Assembly (NCBI GenBank): GCA_040384465.1
Contig: JAZKJF010000009.1
Location: 76,729 to 140,728, forward strand
Length of the DNA: 64,000 bases
Source of the DNA: UBA5078 sp040384465
GTDB lineage: Bacteria; Pseudomonadota; Gammaproteobacteria; Pseudomonadales; Pseudohongiellaceae
Reading direction: 5' to 3'
Part shown: in pieces, positions 52,795 to 61,558 of the stretch
Position numbering within the stretch: position 1 is the first letter of the stretch
Layout: every line of letters begins with the position of its first letter
Notes under the pieces: generated by a model
Databases searched by the model: none
What the model was told of the DNA's origin: nothing
What the model saw: the letters and a program-made list of their open reading frames with translations, nothing else
Position numbers and translations under genes: made by a program

Positions 52795-53708
52795 CAACTA
52801 CCCTCGCCCCTTCTGCTTTCGTTCTCAAAGACTTCATGTCGCAAAGCCAGCAACGTATTCAAACCGCGTTGCGTGATCATCTGGAGGCATTGCCTGCGCG
52901 TGCCATCGGTCTGCGCAATGCTATGCAATATGCCAGCCTGCAAGGGGGCAAACGAGTACGTCCGCTGCTCGTGTATGCCGCCGCCCAAGCTCTCGGTGAA
53001 GAGCTGGCGAATGCCGATGCTGCTGCTTGCGCCGTCGAGCTGGTGCACTGTTATTCGCTGGTCCACGATGATTTGCCCGCCATGGACGATGATGCCCTGC
53101 GTCGTGGCATGCCGACCGTACATATCGCTTTCAATGAGGCCACCGCCATTCTGGCTGGTGATGCCTTGCTCAGCCTGGCATTCCGCCTGCTCAGCGACCC
53201 GCACAGTACCACCGTGAGTGACGGCACGCGCCTGCGCATGATCAATCTGCTGGCCGCAGCCTCCGGATACGAGGGGATGGTGGCGGGGCAATCCATCGAT
53301 TTCGATGCTATGGGGCGCTCCCTGACACTACAGGAATTGGAGAACATGCACAGCCTGAAGACAGGCGCTCTGATCAGTGCGAGTGTGCAGCTCGGTGCGC
53401 TCTGCACAGAACGGGCAACAGCCGCGCAACTGGCCGCCCTGCAGCACTACAGCCGCTGCATTGGCCTGGCTTTTCAGGTACAAGATGACATTCTCGACGT
53501 GATCAGTGACACCGCGACGCTGGGGAAAACCCAGGGCGCTGATCAGGCGCTCAACAAGCCGACCTACGTATCTTTGCTCGGGCTGGAGGGAGCCACTCGC
53601 AAAGCCCGTGAACTTTGTGAGACTGCGGTGGCGGCATTGCAAGACTTCGATACTGGTGCGGACGCGCTGAGACAAATCGCACTTTATATTGTAGAGCGCA
53701 AAAACTGA
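52791..53708 (+). CDS. ispA: Farnesyl diphosphate synthase
   Basis: 305 aa from the ATG overlapping the xseB stop; an alternative at 52836 would remove 15 residues. GGKRVRPLLVYAAAQAL, first Asp-rich motif DDLPAMDDD (~93-101), AGDALLSLAF, second Asp-rich motif DDILDVISD (~234-242), and GKTQGADQALNKPTYVSLLG. Condenses IPP with DMAPP and GPP to C15 farnesyl diphosphate for ubiquinone and undecaprenyl phosphate. Functions with the adjacent Dxs in the MEP pathway. Confidence 0.94.
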   Translation: MTTTLAPSAFVLKDFMSQSQQRIQTALRDHLEALPARAIGLRNAMQYASLQGGKRVRPLLVYAAAQALGEELANADAAACAVELVHCYSLVHDDLPAMDDDALRRGMPTVHIAFNEATAILAGDALLSLAFRLLSDPHSTTVSDGTRLRMINLLAAASGYEGMVAGQSIDFDAMGRSLTLQELENMHSLKTGALISASVQLGALCTERATAAQLAALQHYSRCIGLAFQVQDDILDVISDTATLGKTQGADQALNKPTYVSLLGLEGATRKARELCETAVAALQDFDTGADALRQIALYIVERKN

Positions 53709-53816
53709 CTCGATCTGCGGCTGATTGACGCAATCAGGTCATTACATTAAGTTAGCGCCAAGCCAAAGGTCTGGCGCCATTACCGACCCAGATCCATCAA
53801 GAGTAAGCACACCCAA

Positions 53817-55721
53817 ATGCTCGACGAAATCCCCCTTAGCCGTCCGGACACGCCACTGCTTGACCAGATTCAAAGTCCAGACGACCTGAAAAAAATAGAC
53901 CCAGCCCAGTTTCGAGATCTCGCACGGGAAGTCCGCAAATTCCTGCTCTATTCTGTCGGGCAGACCGGGGGACATTTCGGCGCAGGACTCGGAGTCGTCG
54001 AACTGACTATCGCACTGCATTACGTTTTCAATACGCCTCATGATCGGCTGGTCTGGGATGTGGGTCACCAGACCTATCCTCACAAAATTCTGACGGGCAG
54101 ACGTGAGCGCATGCTGACGATGCGTCAGGCAGGCGGGCTGGCGGCTTTTCCCAGTCGTGAAGAAAGTGAGTACGACAGTTTCGGCGTCGGACATTCCAGC
54201 ACCTCCATCAGTGCAGCGCTCGGCATGATGATCGCTGCGCGGGAACAGCAGATCGACCGTCACACTGTCGCGATCATCGGCGATGGTGCGATGACAGCAG
54301 GGATGGCTTTTGAGGCACTCAATCACGCCGGTGACATCGACGAGAATCTGTTGGTGATTCTCAACGACAACAATATGTCGATATCCAGGAATGTGGGCGG
54401 GTTGTCGAGCTACTTTGCACGTATGTGGGCGAGCCGACCCTATAACTTCATCCGCACGGGTGGCAAGAAGGTGCTGTCGCATATCCCCCCTGCATTGAAG
54501 GCAGCACACCGGGCCGAAGAGTACATGAAAGGCATGGTGTCACCTGGCACTCTGTTCGAAGAAATCGGATTCAATTACATCGGTCTTGTGGACGGACACG
54601 ATACCCTCGGCTTGATCGACATTCTGAACAACATCAAACAACTGCGCGGCCCGCAGTTGCTGCACATCGTGACGCAGAAAGGCAAAGGTTACACCGCTTC
54701 GGAGAGCGACCCGTTTGGGATGCACGCGATGAACAAGGTGGAGGCGAAGCAGTCTCAACCCGCCGTTCGCAAAGCGGAAACGCCGACTTACTCTGCGGTG
54801 TTCGGGCAATGGCTTTGCGACATGGCTGTCGATCATCCGCTGCTGGCCGCCATCACACCAGCCATGAGTGCTGGTTCGGGCATGGACCAGTTCGCGGAAA
54901 AATTTCCCAGGCAGTTTCACGATGTCGCCATTGCCGAGCAGCATGCGGTGACACTCGCCGCCGGGATGGCGTGCGACGGACTGAAACCCGTCGTGGCGAT
55001 CTACTCAACATTTCTACAGCGCGCCTACGATCAACTGATTCACGACGTTGCACTGCAGAATCTGGACGTTCTTTTCGCTATTGACCGTGCCGGGCTGGTC
55101 GGTGAAGACGGGCCCACTCACGCGGGCAGTTTTGATCTGAGCTTCCTGCGTTGCATTCCCAATATGGTGGTCATGGCACCGAGCGATGAAAACGAAGCCC
55201 GGCAGATGCTCTATACGGGTTATTGTCACAAGGGACCGGCTGCTGTTCGCTACCCACGCGGCAAAGGGCCTGGTGCAGAGATACACCAGAATATGGAACT
55301 GCTACCTATTGGCAAAGGTGTTGTGCGCAGACAAGGGCACGATGTTGCTATTCTCGCTTTCGGCAGCATGGTTGCTGCTGGATTGGAGGCTGCAGAAATA
55401 CTGAATGCCACACTGGTCGACATGCGCTTTATCAAACCACTGGATGAAGAACTGGTCCGCACTCTGGCGCAACAACATACGTTGATCGTAACTCTCGAAG
55501 AAAACACCGTGATGGGCGGAGCCGGATCGGCCATCAACGAGTTCCTGCTGCGCGAAGACTGTCGCGTCCCGATTCTGAACCTGGGCCTGCCCGACGCCTT
55601 CCTCAGCCATGGCAAAGTCCCCGACATCCTGGCCAACGCTGGCCTGGCCCCTCACTCCATCGTCACCTCCATCCGCGCGCGGGTCAGACCCACGCAATTT
55701 ATTGATAATAATAAACTTTAG
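53817..55721 (+). CDS. dxs: 1-deoxy-D-xylulose-5-phosphate synthase
   Basis: 634 aa, typical. FGAGLGVVELTIALHYVFNT, DVGHQTYPHKILTGRR, TPP/magnesium motif GDGAMTAGMAFEALNHAGD, and NDNNMSISRNVGGLSSYFA. The pyrimidine domain has FHDVAIAEQHAVTLAAGMA with the catalytic Glu, EDGPTHAGSFDLSFLR and RYPRGKG. A transketolase C-terminal domain completes it. It condenses pyruvate with glyceraldehyde 3-phosphate, the first step of the MEP pathway. 108 nt after ispA. Its stop overlaps the stop of the convergent transposase gene by 4 nt. Confidence 0.96.
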   Translation: MLDEIPLSRPDTPLLDQIQSPDDLKKIDPAQFRDLAREVRKFLLYSVGQTGGHFGAGLGVVELTIALHYVFNTPHDRLVWDVGHQTYPHKILTGRRERMLTMRQAGGLAAFPSREESEYDSFGVGHSSTSISAALGMMIAAREQQIDRHTVAIIGDGAMTAGMAFEALNHAGDIDENLLVILNDNNMSISRNVGGLSSYFARMWASRPYNFIRTGGKKVLSHIPPALKAAHRAEEYMKGMVSPGTLFEEIGFNYIGLVDGHDTLGLIDILNNIKQLRGPQLLHIVTQKGKGYTASESDPFGMHAMNKVEAKQSQPAVRKAETPTYSAVFGQWLCDMAVDHPLLAAITPAMSAGSGMDQFAEKFPRQFHDVAIAEQHAVTLAAGMACDGLKPVVAIYSTFLQRAYDQLIHDVALQNLDVLFAIDRAGLVGEDGPTHAGSFDLSFLRCIPNMVVMAPSDENEARQMLYTGYCHKGPAAVRYPRGKGPGAEIHQNMELLPIGKGVVRRQGHDVAILAFGSMVAAGLEAAEILNATLVDMRFIKPLDEELVRTLAQQHTLIVTLEENTVMGGAGSAINEFLLREDCRVPILNLGLPDAFLSHGKVPDILANAGLAPHSIVTSIRARVRPTQFIDNNKL

Positions 55722-56515
55722 CCTTTCAAATCGTCGTTTTCAGGACTTGGAGCGATGTTTTTGCCTGCAAAATCCACATAATAAGAGCCACTATCATCTC
55801 TCAGCGAAGAGAAGTCAGTTTGTTCGATGACTGTACGATAACGGGCCGTCACACCCAGATCCTTCTGGAATCGTTTGACGAATTCCGGACGCCCCACCGC
55901 AAGACTCTTTGACCAACGCTCGTCTCGTTGCAGATCACCACGCTTCAACGCCTCCTCTACCCAATGTCTATGAAGTTCGCGCATTTCCATGACATCTCTG
56001 CACCCAATCAACCGCAACAAATCATCCGAATCAATAAGTCGATAGCGCCTGGGGGGACTCTGCAGCTCCAAATACCCGCCGTGTTGCCAGTCTGCTGGAT
56101 GCTTAACAACCCCCGCTCGCACCATGTTCATGTCTATGTAGACCAGACATTCCGCAAGATAGCGCTCGCCATCCACTGCGGTGGCATGATAACGATCCTC
56201 CCAGAACGCACCCCGTCGACCTTTGCGCTGGTTGTATTCTTGAGCGGTGCGGCCAGCAATTAATTGCATTGCAGCCGCAATCTCCCCAACGCCACGATCC
56301 TGCACCAGAAGATGGATGTGGTTTGATGTGACAACGTAATTCAAAACACATAATTCATAACGTTTTCTAGCTTGGAATAACCAATAAAGCCAGCGCTCTC
56401 CATCACGGGAAAACCTGAAGAGAAATTGCTGTTGGTGACAGCGATGGGTGATGTGCCAGACATGTCCTTGTAAGAAAAAACGATTGGCGCGCGGGAGGCG
56501 CGGGAGCGGATTGAC
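55718..56515 (-). pseudogene. Y1 (HUH) REP-associated-type transposase lacking a start codon
   Basis: The frame is open from 56515 to 55718 (265 codons), but the codon at 56515-56513, where the family's initiator Met is expected, is GTC. The next possible start is the TTG at 56344, which would delete 57 N-terminal codons. Those codons read as conserved family sequence (ANRFFLQGHVWHITHRCHQQ, then RDGERWLYWLFQARKRY). The catalytic HIHLL (HUH) motif, AEYNQRKGRRGAFWEDRYHA-like middle and YIDMNMVRAG are intact. It is a Y1_Tnp single-strand transposase, related to RAYTs that move REP elements. The upstream in-frame stop (TAA) precedes by ~24 codons. Probably inactivated recently, or it uses a non-standard start. 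Confidence 0.75.
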
Positions 56516-56854
56516 TCGGGGGGGATCAGTGCGTAGACTCCCCGGCGTTGCGGTAAGGGCTTGCTCGCGCCGCGATGCTGATTAGTTGTTCAGGTGCTCG
56601 CTGGCTGCTCGTTCACGGACAAGCTGCTGTCGAGATAAATGGGAAGCTGGTTCGATTCCAGCGCTGCCCCCGCAACGGTAATGCGTAGCATGCTCTCCAG
56701 TAGCGTGTTGCATAAGCCCGATACCAGCCTGACGATGAATTACACCTGTGATGAAGCGGAGGGCTCCATCGGTGGTCGGTTCAGTCGTCTTCTGTCGATT
56801 TTTTCCTGCCGCTTCCCTCCCTCATGAAATTTTTTTCATAGAGGAAAACCAACC
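56516..56854. other. Leader region of btuB and promoter side of the transposase relic
   Basis: 339 nt without a protein gene. It holds the cobalamin riboswitch (about 56589-56750) and the btuB leader. The left ~70 nt lie upstream of the transposase relic's 5' end. A pyrimidine-rich T run (GATTTTTTCC, ~56797) precedes the btuB ribosome-binding site AGAGGAAA. Confidence 0.85.
56589..56750 (+). promoter_or_regulatory. Cobalamin riboswitch
   Basis: The conserved core is present: AAATGGGAAGCTGGTTCGAT then TCCAGCGCTGCCCCCGCAAC and GGTAA (56638-56681), the GGGAA...GGT...ATTCC...GC.GCCCCCGCAAC block of B12 riboswitches. AGCCCGATACCAGCCTGACG (56714-56733) is the 3' conserved part. CAGGTG (56591-56596) can pair with CACCTG (56743-56748) as closing stem. 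It precedes btuB. Whether it acts on transcription or on the ribosome-binding site cannot be decided; a U-run follows, but the terminator stem is weak. Confidence 0.88.
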
Positions 56855-58741
56855 ATGTTCTATCGTAAACTCCTGGCGCTGGCTTGTGCCACAGGCGCCA
56901 CGTTATCCCCTTTGGCCTCGCAACACGCTCTCGCACAAAACACGGCTGCAGAGTCCAGTGAACTGAGCGAGATTATCGTCACGTCCAGCCGTATCGCCAC
57001 TCCGCTGCGGCAGGTCGGCACTTCAGTATCGGTGTTGACCAGCGAGGTCTTGAACGCCAGATCCAACGACTCCCTGCTCGACATTCTGCGCTCCTTGCCC
57101 GCCGTAGCGGTCAGCAATAATGGCGGTGACGGACAAACCACGACACTGCGCATCCGAGGAGAGGAAGGCTACCGCACACTCACGCTGCTGGACGGCATGA
57201 AATTGTCGGACCCGAGCGTGACACAAGTGCAACCACAACTGGAGCACCTGCTCAGCAGCGGCATCGAACGCGTGGAGATTTTGCGTGGACCGCAAGGCCT
57301 AAGCTACGGCGCTGATGCCGGCGGCGTAGTGAATATCAGCACACGAAGCAGCAGCAATGAATTGCGCTCTACTGTGGATGTGCTGTCCGGCGCCTTTGGC
57401 ACACAACAGGTGAACGGCAACGTCAGCGCTGGCAATGATCGTGGCGATTTCTTCGTCTCGGCGAGCCAGTTAGAAACCGATGGTTTCAATACCCGCAAGG
57501 CCGACTCTGTGACCGCTGATGATGACGGCTACGACAATACGTCATTGCACGCCCGTGTCGGTGTAAACGCCAGTGAAAATCTGCGTGTGGAGCTGGTGCA
57601 CCGCGATGTCGCCGGTGAATCTGCCTACGACGGTTGTTTTCATCCCACGAACTTCAGTCAGGTGCACGACTGCGATGTGGACTTCGAGCAGCAAGCGTCC
57701 CGTGCTTCCGCCACTTATGAAGGGGCATCCGGCACCCACTCACTGGCCTATGCCAGAACAGCCACTGATCGTGGCTACTTCACGCTGGGCGCACCGACAT
57801 ACGACTTCACTGGCAAGAGTGAGCGCTGGGAGTATCTGGGGAACGCTACCGGATTCGAAGCGTTCAATCTTGTCTACGGCGCCGATCTGGAAGAAGAGAA
57901 CAATCAGGGTGACACCCGCGATCAACTGGGCTACTTCGTCGAATACCTCAGCGACTTCTCGGACGCCTTGTTCCTGACCGCCGGCGTCCGCCGCGACGAG
58001 AGCGATGATTTCGGCGATCACAACAGCTATCGCATCAGCGGTGCTTACCTGATTGGCATGCAGAACAACGCCGAACTGAAACTGCGCGCCAGTCTTGGCA
58101 CAGGTTTTCGTGCCCCCAGCCCCTACGAATCCGCCTATAACCGAGGGGCATCCGCACGACCACCAGCGTCGTTGGTCAGCCTGACCGAAGAGACCAGTGC
58201 CGGATACGAGTTGGGAGTGGAATACTACACTCCTGCCGGCTTGCATCTGGAAGCCGTGTACTTCGATCAGAAAATCGAGGATGCCATTCAGTTCGACCTG
58301 AGCGCCTACTCCGGCTATCTGCAGGATGTCGGCAAAAGCACTTCGGAGGGTGTGGAGCTGTCAGCCAACCTGCCACTGAGCGCTCAACTGACGCTGAACA
58401 GCAACTACACCTACAACAAAGCCCTGCGGCCGGATGGCAGCCAGCGCATTCTGCGCCCCAAACATCTCGCCAACCTGGGACTGTCCTGGCAAAGTGCTGA
58501 TGAGCGTCTGCAGCTGAGCGGTTTCTACCGTCGTTCGGAAGACTCTGTCGACTCGCTCTTCGGCGCCCCTGTGGCGCTGGAAAATTACGACGTGGTCGAT
58601 TTGAGCGCGAGCTTTGACCTCAATCGTATTTTCAACGTCTACGTCAGAGTCGATAACGCGACTGACACAGACTACGAAGAAGTGTTGGGGTATAACACGG
58701 CGGGTAGATCGGTCTACGTCGGCATTCGCGCCAACTTTTGA
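56855..58741 (+). CDS. btuB: TonB-dependent cobalamin receptor (BtuB-like)
   Basis: 628 aa. Signal peptide ~1-28 (ALAQ), TonB box-like ELSEIIVTSSRIATPLRQVG, plug with GGDGQTTTLRIRGEEGYRTL and VEILRGPQGLSYGADAGGVV, and a barrel ending YNTAGRSVYVGIRANF. Length and plug match BtuB (~614). The cobalamin riboswitch in its leader and the downstream cobO and btuF genes support cobalamin as substrate. Control is expected to be repression by adenosylcobalamin. A 14-nt direct repeat (58732-58745, 58748-58761) spans the stop. Confidence 0.94.
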   Translation: MFYRKLLALACATGATLSPLASQHALAQNTAAESSELSEIIVTSSRIATPLRQVGTSVSVLTSEVLNARSNDSLLDILRSLPAVAVSNNGGDGQTTTLRIRGEEGYRTLTLLDGMKLSDPSVTQVQPQLEHLLSSGIERVEILRGPQGLSYGADAGGVVNISTRSSSNELRSTVDVLSGAFGTQQVNGNVSAGNDRGDFFVSASQLETDGFNTRKADSVTADDDGYDNTSLHARVGVNASENLRVELVHRDVAGESAYDGCFHPTNFSQVHDCDVDFEQQASRASATYEGASGTHSLAYARTATDRGYFTLGAPTYDFTGKSERWEYLGNATGFEAFNLVYGADLEEENNQGDTRDQLGYFVEYLSDFSDALFLTAGVRRDESDDFGDHNSYRISGAYLIGMQNNAELKLRASLGTGFRAPSPYESAYNRGASARPPASLVSLTEETSAGYELGVEYYTPAGLHLEAVYFDQKIEDAIQFDLSAYSGYLQDVGKSTSEGVELSANLPLSAQLTLNSNYTYNKALRPDGSQRILRPKHLANLGLSWQSADERLQLSGFYRRSEDSVDSLFGAPVALENYDVVDLSASFDLNRIFNVYVRVDNATDTDYEEVLGYNTAGRSVYVGIRANF

Positions 58742-58761
58742 TCAACCCAACTTTTGATCAA
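58732..58761. repeat. Short tandem duplication over the btuB stop
   Basis: CAACTTTTGATCAA occurs at 58732-58745 and again at 58748-58761, a 16-nt period covering the last btuB codons and stop. Confidence 0.8.
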
Positions 58762-58807
58762 ACCCGTACAGCTGATCAAGCCCACACACCGCCGCCGGGA
58801 GCACGAC

Positions 58808-59416
58808 ATGAGCACACAGGACGATCGAAACGCTCGCCACAAAAAGGCGATGCAACGCAAGAAAGCGCTGGTCGACGAGCGCATCGCCGCCGCGACCATC
58901 GACAAAGGCCTCATGGTGGTGCTCACCGGCAATGGCAAGGGCAAGAGTTCGTCAGCCTTCGGGATGCTCGCCCGCAGCGTAGGTCATGGCCTGCGCTGCG
59001 GCGTCGTGCAGTTCATCAAAGGCCAATGGGAGTGTGGCGAACACCTGCTGTTCAAGGACCATCCCTTGGTGGAGTTCCACGTTATGAACACCGGCTTCAC
59101 CTGGGAGACCCAGGACCGCGACAAGGACATTGCCGCCGCCAGAGCCACGTGGCTGCAGGCCGCTGCTCTGTTGCGCGACCCACAAGTACAGGTCGTGCTT
59201 CTGGATGAGCTGACCTACATGCTGACATACGGCTATCTGGATGCCACCGAGGTACTGCAGACACTGGCCAACCGGCCCGCGCACCAGCATGTCATCGTGA
59301 CAGGCCGCAACGCCAATGATGGCCTGATGGCAATCGCCGATACCGTCAGTGACGTGCAGGATGTCAAACACGCATTCAACAATGGCATCAAGGTACAGAA
59401 AGGAATCGACTACTGA
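58808..59416 (+). CDS. cobO: Cob(I)yrinic acid a,c-diamide adenosyltransferase (CobO/BtuR)
   Basis: 202 aa from the ATG at 58808 (GGGAG nearby); an ATG at 58754 would add 18 residues not found in the family. P-loop GNGKGKSSSAFGMLARSVGH (~41-60), then CGVVQFIKGQWECGEH, NTGFTWETQDRDKDIAAAR and DELTYMLTYGY. It attaches the 5'-deoxyadenosyl group to corrinoids, so imported cobalamin is turned into the coenzyme. Overlaps btuF by 1 nt. Confidence 0.94.
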   Translation: MSTQDDRNARHKKAMQRKKALVDERIAAATIDKGLMVVLTGNGKGKSSSAFGMLARSVGHGLRCGVVQFIKGQWECGEHLLFKDHPLVEFHVMNTGFTWETQDRDKDIAAARATWLQAAALLRDPQVQVVLLDELTYMLTYGYLDATEVLQTLANRPAHQHVIVTGRNANDGLMAIADTVSDVQDVKHAFNNGIKVQKGIDY

Positions 59417-60324
59417 TGGCATCCTTTCCATCCACAAGGTTTACGACGGGTTGCATGCTAGTGGCGCTGCTGATGACCTCGTCCGCAATCGCGCAATCGA
59501 CACCATCGGTCATCAGTGTCACCGATGACAACCAGCGCACCGTGACACTCGCGCAACCGGCGCAGCGCATCATCAGTCTGGCGCCCTCGTTGACGGAATT
59601 GCTCTACGCGGCAGGTGCCGGCCAGCAGGTCGTCGGTGTCAGCGAGTACAGTGATTACCCTCCCGAAGCCACGCAACTGCCTATCATCGGACGCTATGAC
59701 CTGCTGAACACGGAGGCCATCGTGGCACTGGCCCCGGATCTCATCGTTGCCTGGCGCAGCGGCAACCCGCGTTCCGCCGTGCAGAGCCTCATCGATCTGG
59801 GCTTCAACGTCTATGTCGCCGAGCCCACCACTATCGCCAGCATTGCCGACCACATCCAACGCTTCGCCACCCTGGCCGGAACACAAGCCACCGGACTCGC
59901 CACTGCGACACATTTTCGCGAAGAATTGGCTCTCCTGGACAGCACCTACCGCCACAGAGAACCCGTGCGCGTTTTCTATCAGGTCTGGAACGAACCTTTG
60001 ATCAGCGTTGGGGGTAATGAACTGATCAACGACATCATCCGCCTGTGCGGTGGCAACAATATCTTCGGCGATCTGAACCTCGCTCCCAAGGTGAGTGAAG
60101 AGGCCGTGCTGCTGCGCGATCCTCAGGTCATCATCGCCAGTGGCATGGATGCCGCGCGTCCGGCTTGGCTGGACGACTGGCTGCGCTGGCCACAATTGCA
60201 GGCAGTTGCCAATGGCCATCTCTACTTCGTTCCGCCTGATCTGGTACAACGCCACAGCCTGCGGGTGCTCAGTGGCACCGAGCAGACCTGTCAGCACATC
60301 GAGGCTGCTCGCAGCAGCCTCTGA
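59416..60324 (+). CDS. btuF: Cobalamin periplasmic binding protein (BtuF-like)
   Basis: 302 aa. Signal peptide TTGCMLVALLMTSSAIAQ. The two-lobed class III binding fold begins QRIISLAPSLTELLYAAGAG, then VGVSEYSDYPPEATQLPIIG, LAPDLIVAWRSGNPRSAVQ and the bridging helix region. It ends QRHSLRVLSGTEQTCQHIE. It would hand cobalamin to BtuCD, but no btuC or btuD gene lies in this window, so they must be elsewhere. Operon btuB-cobO-btuF, coupled to cobO by overlap. Confidence 0.9.
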   Translation: MASFPSTRFTTGCMLVALLMTSSAIAQSTPSVISVTDDNQRTVTLAQPAQRIISLAPSLTELLYAAGAGQQVVGVSEYSDYPPEATQLPIIGRYDLLNTEAIVALAPDLIVAWRSGNPRSAVQSLIDLGFNVYVAEPTTIASIADHIQRFATLAGTQATGLATATHFREELALLDSTYRHREPVRVFYQVWNEPLISVGGNELINDIIRLCGGNNIFGDLNLAPKVSEEAVLLRDPQVIIASGMDAARPAWLDDWLRWPQLQAVANGHLYFVPPDLVQRHSLRVLSGTEQTCQHIEAARSSL

Positions 60325-60340
60325 GAGTAAAAATCAGTAA

Positions 60341-60355
60341 TGATTATGACTCTCA
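60341..60355. promoter_or_regulatory. Possible Fur-like box after btuF / before the NspS-like gene
   Basis: TGATTATGACTCTCA matches the 7-1-7 Fur consensus at 11 of 14 positions, the same score as the fbpA site. It is 150 nt upstream of the next start codon, directly after the btuF stop. GAGAGT (60323-60328) and ACTCTC (60349-60354) can also pair, so a terminator-like hairpin is an alternative. Confidence 0.3.
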
Positions 60356-60505
60356 TTTGTCCCGGAAAAAACAGGAATGCGGCGCTGCAGGGCGATCATT
60401 TTCTGGAAGAAAGTGGGACATCTTTGGCGATTAGTGTGTGGCACCTCCGATATTTCCGCCGCCGTCGGTTTATACTTCGCCTCCTCAAGGTGAAGCACTT
60501 TTTCT

Positions 60506-61558
60506 ATGGCATTTTTACGACTCACAATCTGGCTGGCCAGCGGCATGATGTGCTCGACAGGGTACGGTCAGTCTCTGACTATCCTCAATTGGGAAGCCTA
60601 CCTCTCTGACGCGGTGATCGAGCAATGGGAGGCCACCACCGGTGCCTCAATCCAGCAGATCTATTTCGACAACGACGAAACCCGCAACTCACTGCTGACC
60701 TCCTACGATCAAAGCACTATCGACCTGGTTGTGATCGATCAGGTCACTGCGCCAGTCTTTGGCAGACGCGGTGTACTGCTGCCGGTGTCTGAATACCGTG
60801 ACACACCGAACCTGAGTCATATCGCCCCCATGTGGCAGACCCAGTGCGGGGAGTACAGCACTCCCTACCTGTGGGGCACCATGGGACTGGTGTACCGCAA
60901 AGATAAGCTGGCACAGGCGCCCACCTCCTGGAATGAGCTGCTGACGCCTGCGCCATCTCTGCACGGCCACATCGGCCTTCTGGAAGACTACACCGACACT
61001 CTTGCCCCATCACTGCTGGTGCGTGGCGCCGATATCAACACCAGCGACGAAACGCTGCTGGCCGAAGTCTTCGCCGAAATGCGTGGCCTGCTTCCCTCTG
61101 TACTGACATTTGACTATCCCATCACTTTCCTGGGCGAAAGCCCGCAAGCGGATGACCTGCACCTGGCACTCGCCTACAGTGGTGATCAGCTTGAACTCAA
61201 TGACTTGAGCGGCAACGATTCCTGGGAATACGTCATTCCCTCCGAAGGGACCGTGCTGTGGGTGGACTGTCTGGCAGTGTTATCCACTTCGAAAAATCAG
61301 GCACTGGCATTCAATTTCCTGAATTTCATCAACACCCCCAGTGTCGCCGCCGCCAACTCGGAAGCACTGTCTGTCGCAACTACCAACGCAGCCGCATTAC
61401 CTCTGCAGTCCGAGACTTTCCGCAATGACCGGTTGATTTACCCGGACAAAGCGACGCTCGACACCAGTCAGAATTACGATTATGAGATGGATAACGCCAA
61501 CGTTCGTCTCCGCAACCGCATCACCAGCTCGCTGGTAAATCTCCATGAATCTGAGTAA
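60506..61558 (+). CDS. PotD/PotF-like periplasmic binding protein (NspS-like sensor)
   Basis: 350 aa. Signal peptide MAFLRLTIWLASGMMCSTGY. The mature protein starts QSLTILNWEAYLSDAVIEQW, the spermidine/putrescine-binding protein opening. It contains GTMGLVYRKDKLAQAPTSWN and VLWVDCLAVLSTSKNQALAF. No ABC permease or ATPase gene is near. Instead it overlaps by 14 nt the gene for a membrane GGDEF-EAL protein. In V. cholerae the PotD-like NspS binds norspermidine and controls the GGDEF-EAL receptor MbaA; this pair has the same architecture. The ligand here is inferred to be a polyamine. Confidence 0.85.
   Translation: MAFLRLTIWLASGMMCSTGYGQSLTILNWEAYLSDAVIEQWEATTGASIQQIYFDNDETRNSLLTSYDQSTIDLVVIDQVTAPVFGRRGVLLPVSEYRDTPNLSHIAPMWQTQCGEYSTPYLWGTMGLVYRKDKLAQAPTSWNELLTPAPSLHGHIGLLEDYTDTLAPSLLVRGADINTSDETLLAEVFAEMRGLLPSVLTFDYPITFLGESPQADDLHLALAYSGDQLELNDLSGNDSWEYVIPSEGTVLWVDCLAVLSTSKNQALAFNFLNFINTPSVAAANSEALSVATTNAAALPLQSETFRNDRLIYPDKATLDTSQNYDYEMDNANVRLRNRITSSLVNLHESE

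Noticed and set aside
58732..58761. Tandem duplication over the btuB stop as a frameshifting or regulatory site
   Set aside because: A single 16-nt duplication is readily explained by replication slippage and does not alter the receptor C-terminus.
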